Origin: CAMLIZ01 sp040758375
GTDB taxonomy: Bacteria; Pseudomonadota; Gammaproteobacteria; Burkholderiales; Burkholderiaceae_C
Assembly (NCBI GenBank): GCA_040758375.1
Contig: JBFLWE010000017.1
Coordinates: 1 to 64,000, forward strand
Direction: 5' to 3'
DNA length: 64,000 nt
A program made the position numbers and the translations under genes. The notes below the pieces were generated by a model. It did no database searches, was not told the DNA's origin, and saw nothing but the letters and a program-made list of their open reading frames with translations. This document shows, piece by piece, positions 58,140 to 64,000 of the stretch (its first letter is position 1; each line of letters opens with the position of its first letter).

Positions 58140-58427
58140 ATGGAAAACTTCGCTTCGTCCGTGGCGAGCATGCTGGTCGCGCTGCTGTTCGTGCTCGCGC
58201 TGGCGTGGGGGGCCATCCGCCTGCTCCGGCGCATGCAATACGGCCGCGCGGCCGGCGGCGACCCCGAAGCCTTGCGCTTCGTGCGCGCGCTGCCGCTGGG
58301 CCCGCGCGAACGCGTGGTGGTGCTGCACTACCGCGGCGAAGAGTGGGTGCTGGGCGTTGCCGCCGGCGGCATCTCGCTGCTGGGCCGCGGGCCGGTGCCG
58401 CCGCCTACTTCTTCTCCGCCGCCGTGA
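58140..58427 (+). CDS. FliO-like membrane protein
   Basis: 95 residues, 9 bases after sctU. One membrane helix (SSVASMLVALLFVLALAWGAIRLLRRM) is followed by a small SH3-like domain (ALRFVRALPLGPRERVVVLHYRGEEWVLGVAAGGISLLG), the FliO/MopB pattern. In flagella, FliO helps assemble the FliP (SctR homologue) ring. Its last 23 bases overlap the end of the convergent CsgG-like gene. FliO relatives are uncommon in virulence-type T3SS loci. Confidence 0.75.
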   Translation: MENFASSVASMLVALLFVLALAWGAIRLLRRMQYGRAAGGDPEALRFVRALPLGPRERVVVLHYRGEEWVLGVAAGGISLLGRGPVPPPTSSPPP

Positions 58428-59214
58428 ACACCACGCGCTCGGTCACGTTCTTCGCGGCCAGCGTGTCGGTGATGTAGGCGGTGGAGCGCACCAGCAGGTC
58501 GCGCGCCACCTCTTCCAGCGGCGAGCCGCTGATGGCGGCGTGGCTGCCGCCCAGGCCCACGCCGCCGGCCCAGCCGCCGCCCGACAGGCCGAAGCCGCTG
58601 CGCTGGTTGTCGGCCTGGAAGGTCTTGGAGCCGACGATCCTGGCCTTGTGCACGTCGACCACGCGCAGGTCGATGTTCATGTGGACCTTGGTCTTCTTGA
58701 AGTCCACCGAACCGGCCACCACCGACAGCGGCCCCTTCAGCAGGCCGCCCAGCCCGCCCAGGCCGGTGGAGCTTTGCTCGAAGCCCAGCGAGGTGATGGA
58801 GCCGGTGATCAGGAAATCGGCGGCCTGCGCCTCGACCTTCTTGCCGATCAGCGCGAGCTCCTTGTTGATCTCTTCGAGCTGCTGGCGCTCCTGCACCTCG
58901 AAGCAGCCGGTCTGCGTGAGCGCGGTGGCCAGCATGTCGGTCATGCCGGTGCCCACGCCGGTGTAGGTGGGCTGCTGCACGTTGCCGCCGCTGCCGGCCA
59001 TGTAGTCCCACCAGCGGTAGCGCCGCGGGTCCTGCTGGCCCGCACCCGAGCTGCAGTCGGCCGACTTGCACTTGATCTCGCTGATCACGACCTTGGCCAC
59101 CGGCTGGGCGCACCGGGGCACGCTGACCTCGCGCTCGGTGACCTCGCTGGTCTGCGCAACGGCGCAAGGCAGGCTGGCGGCGAGCGCCAAGCCCAGCCAT
59201 GTAGGGGTTCGCAT
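58405..59214 (-). CDS. exported CsgG/HfaB-family protein
   Basis: 269 residues from ATG 59214-59212, preceded by AGGAGG. It has a signal peptide (WLGLALAASLPCAVA). The CsgG-type core is visible: GTGMTDMLATALTQTGCFEVQERQQLEEINKELAL, ADFLITGSITSLGFEQSS, KKTKVHMNIDLRVVDVHKARIVGSKTFQAD, VARDLLVRSTAYITDTLA. No lipobox Cys was seen. CsgG proteins form outer-membrane pores or assist lipoprotein/curli export. No curli genes are nearby. It is convergent with the sctU unit and could belong to envelope assembly in general. Confidence 0.82.
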   Translation of the reverse strand: MRTPTWLGLALAASLPCAVAQTSEVTEREVSVPRCAQPVAKVVISEIKCKSADCSSGAGQQDPRRYRWWDYMAGSGGNVQQPTYTGVGTGMTDMLATALTQTGCFEVQERQQLEEINKELALIGKKVEAQAADFLITGSITSLGFEQSSTGLGGLGGLLKGPLSVVAGSVDFKKTKVHMNIDLRVVDVHKARIVGSKTFQADNQRSGFGLSGGGWAGGVGLGGSHAAISGSPLEEVARDLLVRSTAYITDTLAAKNVTERVVFTAAEKK

Positions 59215-59321
59215 CTGATTCCTCCTCGCGGAACTGCTGTTTGTCGCCGCCACCCGCGGCGGCGGGCGCAAGGCTAGCGCAGCGGCCCGTGCCGGGCCAT
59301 CCCATTGACTTGGGGGGAAGG

Positions 59322-59870
59322 CTACAGATGCCCCGCCGTGCCGAAGCCGTACAGGCGCGTCAGCAGCCGGGTCGGGAACTCGCGCGCCGCTTCGTTGTAG
59401 GTGCGGGCGGCGTCGTTGAAGAGCTGGCGCGCGAAGGCCATGCGCGGCTCCAGGTCCTTCAGCGCCTGCAGCGGCCCGGCCACCTCGGCGCTGTCGTCGC
59501 GCAGGTCCGGACGGTGTTCGAGCAGGGCCAGCATGCGTGCCGACGCGTTGGCCAGCACTTCTTCGGCCGTGAGCAGCGCGGCGGTGAGCCCGGCGGCCAC
59601 CGGGCGCGCACGCACCGCCTCGGCAGCAGCCTGCACCTGCAGCAGCGCGCCCTGCAGCGCGTCGAGCGCCGCGGCCTCGTCGGCCAGGTGCGGGCGCAGG
59701 GCCGCCAGCAGCGCCTGCAGGCTCTCGCGCTGGCGTTGCAGCTGTTCGTCCACCTGGGCCCAGGCGCTGCCGATCGCGTTGCGCAGCGCGACCAGCCGGT
59801 TGTAGGCCCCCACCATCCAGAACGCGAGCACGGCGCCCAGCGCGAACACCGCGATGCGGTCGCCCGTCAT
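59322..59870 (-). CDS. LemA-family membrane protein
   Basis: 182 residues. A single N-terminal helix (IAVFALGAVLAFWMVGAYNRLVALRNAIGSAWAQVDEQLQRQRESL) leads into a long helical bundle ending FPTRLLTRLYGFG, with the LemA features YNRLV.LRN.v..aWaQvd.QL.RR and FNDAARTYNEAAREFPT. Its function is unclear in bacteria. The start overlaps the queC stop (ATGA), so it is co-translated with an unrelated enzyme. Confidence 0.88.
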   Translation of the reverse strand: MTGDRIAVFALGAVLAFWMVGAYNRLVALRNAIGSAWAQVDEQLQRQRESLQALLAALRPHLADEAAALDALQGALLQVQAAAEAVRARPVAAGLTAALLTAEEVLANASARMLALLEHRPDLRDDSAEVAGPLQALKDLEPRMAFARQLFNDAARTYNEAAREFPTRLLTRLYGFGTAGHL

Positions 59871-60571
59871 GGCCTGCGCTCCGACTGCCAAGCCTCGAAG
59901 CCGCGGCGCCGCAGCTCGCAGGCCGGGCACTGGCCGCAGCCATGCCCCCAGGCGTGGCGTTGCCCGCGCTGGCCGAGGTAGCAGGTGTGGGTGTGCTCGA
60001 CGATCAGCGCGTTCAGCGCCTCGCCGCCGAGCTGGTGGGTCAAGGCCCAGGTCTGGGCCTTGGTGAGGAACATCAGCGGTGTCTCTACCGTGAGCGCCTG
60101 GTCCAGCCCCAAGCTCAGGGCCACCTGCATCGCCTTCAGGGTGTTGTCGCGGCAGTCGGGGTAGCCGGAGTAGTCGGTCTCGCACATGCCGCCCACCAGC
60201 ACATGGAGGCCGCGCCGGTAGGCCAGTGCGGCGGCGAAGGTGAGGAACAGCAGGTTGCGCCCCGGCACGAAGGTGTTGGGCAGGCCGTTGGCCTGCAGCT
60301 CGATGGCGCGCTCGGCGGTGAGCGCGGTGTCGGAGATCTGGCCCAGCAGGGTGAGGTCGAGCAGGTGGTCGTCGCCCAGCCGAGGCGCCCACTGCGGGAA
60401 GCCGCGTTTCAGTTGCTCGCGCACCGTGGCCCGGCAGTCGAGCTCGATGCGGTGGCGCTGGCCATAGTCGAAGCCCAGCGTCTCCACATGGGCGAAGCGG
60501 TCCAGCGCCCAGGCCAGGCAGGCGGTGGAATCCTGCCCGCCGGAGAACAGCACCAATGCGCGGCGGTTCAT
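59867..60571 (-). CDS. queC: 7-cyano-7-deazaguanine synthase
   Basis: 234 residues. The ATP-pyrophosphatase P-loop is ALVLFSGGQDSTACLAWAL, followed by VETLGFDYGQRHRIEL and the zinc-binding end HTHTCYLGQRGQRHAWGHGCGQCPACELRRRGFEAW, with the Cys ligands in CGQCPAC. FVPGRNLLFLTFAAALAYRRG is diagnostic of QueC. It makes preQ0 for queuosine. It overlaps proA upstream and lemA downstream by ATGA. Confidence 0.96.
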   Translation of the reverse strand: MNRRALVLFSGGQDSTACLAWALDRFAHVETLGFDYGQRHRIELDCRATVREQLKRGFPQWAPRLGDDHLLDLTLLGQISDTALTAERAIELQANGLPNTFVPGRNLLFLTFAAALAYRRGLHVLVGGMCETDYSGYPDCRDNTLKAMQVALSLGLDQALTVETPLMFLTKAQTWALTHQLGGEALNALIVEHTHTCYLGQRGQRHAWGHGCGQCPACELRRRGFEAWQSERRP

Positions 60572-61848
60572 GCGCGCACTTCGCCTTGCCCCAGCACGAT
60601 CCACTTCATCGAGGTCAGGCCCTCCAGCCCCACCGGACCGCGCGCATGGAACTTGTCGGTGGAGATGCCGATCTCGGCGCCCAGCCCGTACTCGAAGCCG
60701 TCGGCGAAGCGGGTGGAGGCGTTGACCATCACGCTGGCCGAGTCCACCTCGCGCAGGAAGCGCATCGCGTTGGGATGGTTCGTCGTGAGGATCGCGTCGG
60801 TGTGGTGCGAGCCGTAGCGGTTGATGTGGGCGATGGCCTCGTCCAGGCTTTGCACGAGCTTGATGCTGATGACGGGCGCCAGGTACTCGGTGGACCAGTC
60901 GGCCTCGGTGGCGTGCACCAGCTTCGCGCCGGCCACGCCCGCCAGCAGCTGCTTCGCGCCTGCGTCGCAGCGCATCTCCACGCCCTTGGCCGCAAACACC
61001 GCGCCGATGCGCGGCAGGAATGCGGGCGCCACGGCCGCATGCACCAGCAGCGACTCGGCCGCGTTGCAGGGGCTGTACTTCTGCGTCTTGGCGTTGTCGG
61101 TCACCCTGAGCGCCAGGTCGAGATCGACCTGCTCGTCCACATAGACATGGCAGTTGCCGTCGAGGTGCTTGATCACCGGCACCCTGGCCTCGGCGCTGAT
61201 GCGCTCGATCAGCCCCTTGCCGCCGCGCGGGATGATCACGTCCACGTACTCGGGCATCGCGATCAGCCGGCCCACCGCGGCGCGGTCGGTGGTCTCCACC
61301 AGCTGCACCGCCTCGCGCGGCAGGCCGGCCTCGGCCAGCGCGGCCTGCACGCAGCGCATCAGCGCAAGGTTCGAGTGCAGCGCCTCGGAGCCGCCGCGCA
61401 GGATGCAGGCGTTGCCGCTCTTGACGGCCAGCGAGGCCGCCTCGATGGTCACGTTGGGCCGGCTCTCGTAGATCATGCCGAACACGCCCAGCGGCACGCG
61501 CATCTGGCCCACGCTGATGCCGCTGGGCCGGCGCTTGACGTTCGTGATCTCGCCCACCGGGTCGGGCATGGCGGCCAGCTCCTCGCAGCCCTGGGCCACG
61601 GTGTCGATCACCTTGTCGGTCAGGCGCAGGCGGTCGACCATCGGCGCGGCGAGGCCATTGGATTCGGCGGCGGCGATGTCCTGGGCGTTGGCCGCCTGCA
61701 GCACGGCCGCGTCGGCCCGCAGGCGGGCGGCGAGCGCCAGCAGCGCAGCGTTCTTCGCGGCGGTGGAAGCCGCGGCCATCGCGGCGGCGGCCGCGCGCGC
61801 GGCCATGCCCACGTGGGCCATGTAGGCCGGGATGTCGTTGGGGGTCAT
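60568..61848 (-). CDS. proA: gamma-glutamyl phosphate reductase (glutamate-5-semialdehyde dehydrogenase)
   Basis: 426 residues. Family motifs: MAHVGMAARAAAAAMAAASTAAKNAALLALAARLR, GVFGMIYESRPNVTIEAASLAVKSGNACILRGGSEA (cofactor region), VDVIIPRGGKGLIERIS, and the catalytic Cys region KTQKYSPCNAAESLLVHAAVA. C-terminal FADGFEYGLGAEIGISTDKFHARGPVGLEGLTSMKWIVLG. It is the second step of proline synthesis. proB is not adjacent. It is the first gene of an overlapping proA-queC-lemA run. Confidence 0.97.
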   Translation of the reverse strand: MTPNDIPAYMAHVGMAARAAAAAMAAASTAAKNAALLALAARLRADAAVLQAANAQDIAAAESNGLAAPMVDRLRLTDKVIDTVAQGCEELAAMPDPVGEITNVKRRPSGISVGQMRVPLGVFGMIYESRPNVTIEAASLAVKSGNACILRGGSEALHSNLALMRCVQAALAEAGLPREAVQLVETTDRAAVGRLIAMPEYVDVIIPRGGKGLIERISAEARVPVIKHLDGNCHVYVDEQVDLDLALRVTDNAKTQKYSPCNAAESLLVHAAVAPAFLPRIGAVFAAKGVEMRCDAGAKQLLAGVAGAKLVHATEADWSTEYLAPVISIKLVQSLDEAIAHINRYGSHHTDAILTTNHPNAMRFLREVDSASVMVNASTRFADGFEYGLGAEIGISTDKFHARGPVGLEGLTSMKWIVLGQGEVRA

Positions 61849-61884
61849 GATGCGCCGATTGTCCCAAAACCGGCTTTCCGGCGT

Positions 61885-62874
61885 TCAGCGCCACAGTGGC
61901 AACGCAAGGATGCCCAGCCACAGCGGCGCCGTGAGCACGAACGCAAACGTCGAGAACACGATCGCCGCCGTGGCCTCGGCCTCCAGGGTTTCATAGCGCT
62001 GCGAGAAGATCAGCGCATTGCTGCCCACCGGCAGCGCGGCCGCCATCACGATCACCTGCAGCGGCAGCCCGCGCAACCCGAAGCCCCAGTAGCCGATGGG
62101 CAACACCAGCGCCGGCAGCACCAGCAGCTTCAGCAGCGACACCCCCACCGCGCCGCGCACATGGCCCTGCACGCCGTAGTAGGCGAGCGACATGCCGATC
62201 AGCACCAGGCACAGCGGCACCACGGCCGAGCCCAGCAGCTCGAGCACCTCGTCCACCACCGGCGGCAGACCGAAACCGGTGGCGTTCCACAGCATGCCGG
62301 CCAGCACCGGCAGCACCACCGGGTGAACGATGGTGTTGCGCAAGGTCAGCTTCAGCGTGGCGAGCAGGTGCAGGCTTTCATGGCGGGAGGCGGCGCGCGC
62401 CAGGTCCAGCTCCACCAACGTGGTCAGCACCAGCAGCAGGGTCAGCGCATGCAGGCTCACCAGCGTGATGTGCAGGCCCAGGCCCGCCTCGCCGAACAGC
62501 GCCGCGGCCATCGGCACGCCCACCTGCAGCGTGTTGCCGAAGGTGGCCGAGATCGCGCGCACGCTGGGCGCCGCGGTGGGCAGCCGGCCGCCGCGGTTGC
62601 GCCGCCGCTGCCAGGCATACACGCCCAGCAGCAGCATCAGCACCGGCACGAAGAACGCCGCCAGCAGCCCCCAGGGCAGGGTGGAGAACTCGATGCGCGA
62701 GGTGGTGCGGAACAGCAGCGCCGGCACGAAGATGTAGAAAGCCGCGTTGGACAGCGTGCGCGCCGGGTCGGCGCCTTGGCGTTCGTCGCCCAGCCAGCGC
62801 ATGCGGCCGGCGAACCAGCCGAGCGCCACGACCAGAAAGATGGCCAGCAGCTTGAAAAGCACCGCGATCGACAT
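61885..62874 (-). CDS. AEC-family (auxin efflux carrier-like) transporter
   Basis: 329 residues with ten hydrophobic helices: VLFKLLAIFLVVALGWFAGRM at the start, ISATFGNTLQVGVPMAAALFGEAGL (the conserved FGN.....P motif), HPVVLPVLAGMLWNATG in the middle, and ALPVGSNALIFSQRYETLEAEATAAIVFSTFAFVLTAPLWLGIL (the second N-containing motif) at the end. It exports organic anions in characterised members; the substrate is unknown. It sits 37 bases upstream of proA on the same strand and may lead the operon. Confidence 0.9.
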   Translation of the reverse strand: MSIAVLFKLLAIFLVVALGWFAGRMRWLGDERQGADPARTLSNAAFYIFVPALLFRTTSRIEFSTLPWGLLAAFFVPVLMLLLGVYAWQRRRNRGGRLPTAAPSVRAISATFGNTLQVGVPMAAALFGEAGLGLHITLVSLHALTLLLVLTTLVELDLARAASRHESLHLLATLKLTLRNTIVHPVVLPVLAGMLWNATGFGLPPVVDEVLELLGSAVVPLCLVLIGMSLAYYGVQGHVRGAVGVSLLKLLVLPALVLPIGYWGFGLRGLPLQVIVMAAALPVGSNALIFSQRYETLEAEATAAIVFSTFAFVLTAPLWLGILALPLWR

Positions 62875-62988
62875 GGGGGGCGAGTATCGGGCGCGCAGGC
62901 AGGCATTTGCGCAGGGTTACGATGCCGCCGCCGCACAAGGCGGCGCTGCGCGGGAATTCGCCCGCGCGGCCCGAGCAACGAGGGATCC

Positions 62989-63564
62989 ATGAAAAAACAC
63001 ATTCTGGCCGGGCTCGCGCTGTGCGCGGCCGCCGGCGCGCAGGCCGCTCCTGGCCAATGGAAGGGCTTCGTCGGCATCGCCGTCACCGGCGGCGGCGAAA
63101 CGCTCACCGAAGTGCCCTACGACAACGGCGACGTGCAGGACATCCGCTCCGGCGGCCTGGTGGACGTCAAGGGTGGCTTCGAGTGGCGGCAAAGCGGCTC
63201 GCCGTTTGCGCTGCAGGGCAGCCTGGGCTACCACGTCGACCGCAGCTCCGCGAGCAACGGCAGCGTGCGCTTCGAACGCTTTCCGATCGAGCTGCTCGGC
63301 TTCTGGGACGTGGCGCCGAACCTGCGCCTCGGCGCCGGGCTGCGCTATGCCGCCAACGCCCGGCTGCGGGCTTCGGGCGCGGGGCTGCAGTTCGCCTCCA
63401 ACAGCGACTTGAGCGCTTCCGGCGGCGTGGTGCTCGAAGGCGAGTACCTGTTCAGCCCGCACTTCGGCCTGAGCCTGCGTGCGGTGAGCGAGCGCTACAA
63501 GTTCGACAACAGCGCCAAGGCCGACGGCGACCACCTCGGCGTGCGTTTCAGCTACTACTTCTGA
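62989..63564 (+). CDS. small outer-membrane beta-barrel protein
   Basis: 191 residues from ATG 62989, with AGGGATCC upstream. A signal peptide (HILAGLALCAAAGAQA) is followed by alternating beta strands (GFVGIAVTGGGETL, GLVDVKGGFEWRQSGSPFALQGSLGYHVD, FERFPIELLGFWDVAPNLRLGAGLRYAAN, GGVVLEGEYLFSPHFGLSLRAVSERYKF). It ends in the classical aromatic C-terminus LGVRFSYYF used by the BAM machinery. It probably forms an eight-stranded barrel. The role is unknown. Confidence 0.85.
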   Translation: MKKHILAGLALCAAAGAQAAPGQWKGFVGIAVTGGGETLTEVPYDNGDVQDIRSGGLVDVKGGFEWRQSGSPFALQGSLGYHVDRSSASNGSVRFERFPIELLGFWDVAPNLRLGAGLRYAANARLRASGAGLQFASNSDLSASGGVVLEGEYLFSPHFGLSLRAVSERYKFDNSAKADGDHLGVRFSYYF

Positions 63565-63577
63565 GCGTCCTGGCGCT

Positions 63578-64000
63578 TCAGGCGGCCTTGCGGGCCGCCG
63601 CCTTCTTGGCCGGCACCCGCGCCGCACGCGGCTCGAACTCGAACACGACCTTGCCTTCCTTGGGGTCGTAGGCCAGGAAGGCCTTGAACTTGCGGCGCGT
63701 CTTGTTGGAGACGAAGTTCTCCATCAGGTCGGTCCTGCCGCTGGCCAGCAGCTTGCCCATCTGCTCGCGCGCGATGGGCTGCTGCAGGATCACCTTGCCG
63801 CTCTTGAAGTCGCAGGTGACGTGCGCGCCCACCGCGTGCTCGCACACGTAGTTGGTGCCGTACTCGAACACCCGGCCGCGGCACTTGGGGCAGTGGCCCA
63901 GCGGCTGCTGGTCGGAGAAGTCCACCGGCTCGCCGGATTCCTCGGCCTGCTTGGCGTCTTCGCCGAAGTCGAACTCCAGCTTCCAGTTCTTCAGCTCGTC
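63578..64000 (-). CDS. topB: DNA topoisomerase III, C-terminal part (partial)
   Basis: The frame is open to the right edge, with 140 residues visible. The C-terminal zinc-finger-like topoisomerase segment LGHCPKCRGRVFEYGTNYVCEHAVGAHVTCDFKSGKVILQQPIAREQMGKLLASGRTDLMENFVSNKTRRKFKAFLAYDPKEGKVVFEFEP is the pattern found at the end of TopB proteins (CPKC...C.....C). A basic Ala/Lys tail ends it. The catalytic domain lies outside the window, so the assignment rests on this tail. It converges on the barrel gene with 13 bases between stops. Confidence 0.82.
   Translation of the reverse strand, partial: DELKNWKLEFDFGEDAKQAEESGEPVDFSDQQPLGHCPKCRGRVFEYGTNYVCEHAVGAHVTCDFKSGKVILQQPIAREQMGKLLASGRTDLMENFVSNKTRRKFKAFLAYDPKEGKVVFEFEPRAARVPAKKAAARKAA

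Noticed and set aside
60556..63564. A 1002-codon plus-strand frame ending in the barrel protein
   Set aside because: Only the last 191 codons from ATG 62989 carry protein-like sequence with a signal peptide; the rest is antisense to proA and the transporter and is His/Gln/Arg-rich.

Overview
The window is uniformly GC-rich (roughly two thirds or more G+C by eye) and its genes look like those of a betaproteobacterium of the order Burkholderiales, probably the Rubrivivax/Leptothrix/Methylibium/Rhizobacter side. The reasons are the family content (NhaR, AMP nucleosidase, the DnrO-type secreted protein, GlxA and GbsR-like regulators), the many GTG/TTG starts and ATGA/TGATG stop-start overlaps, and small GC-rich hairpin repeats between genes. 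I saw no rRNA, tRNA, CRISPR array, transposase or phage gene.

Layout. 1-5100: an anti-sigma/ECF sigma pair at the left edge, secreted proteins of unknown role, a YccA-type membrane protein and NhaR. 5148-20714: single genes and small units, including a beta-helix protein, a cytochrome-like secreted protein, an M28 peptidase coupled to a hydroxypyruvate isomerase-like gene, a diguanylate cyclase, a BtuF-like binding protein, a GlxA regulator opposite a cysteine hydrolase, a GbsR/MarR-type regulator with two matching operator candidates next to a DCC-family protein and an M61 peptidase, and amn. 20836-29853: a metabolic/stress block with an epimerase-SPW-VKOR fusion, a TPP enzyme, a GH15 enzyme, membrane proteins, a cation-exchanger-like protein and an SDR. 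30041-34986: an EF-G-like GTPase, a cupin, an SRPBCC protein, an EamA transporter and a lipoprotein.

The centre of interest is 35087-58427, a non-flagellar type III secretion (T3SS) locus. A nearly gap-free minus-strand operon runs from 55538 down to 39532: lytic transglycosylase, sctV, sctC, sctD, needle-like sctF, sctI, sctJ, sctK, sctL, sctN, sctO, sctP, a GNAT acetyltransferase, a protein of a repeated unknown family, another unknown protein, a soluble histidine kinase, a FixJ-type response regulator and sctQ. Two more minus-strand genes follow, each under its own promoter. One encodes a DUF1521/MIIA protein with the self-cleavage motif GDPH (NopE-like effector). The other encodes a protein with a hydrophobic N-terminal half and a C-terminal half homologous to the needle subunit. 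Both promoters share an identical 27-base block built on a 16-base repeat, abutting a TTACGY-N17-TTYAAT promoter. Farther downstream lie two Sec-exported copies of the same unknown family that has a member inside the T3SS operon.

On the plus strand, sctU and a FliO-like gene follow a lower-GC nuclease-toxin/immunity-like pair. That pair stands where sctR, sctS and sctT normally sit, and those three export-gate genes are not found anywhere in this window. Translocators, tip protein and gatekeeper are not recognisable either.

58405-64000 returns to ordinary genes: a CsgG-like protein, LemA, queC and proA in an overlapping run, an AEC transporter, an outer-membrane barrel and the end of topB.
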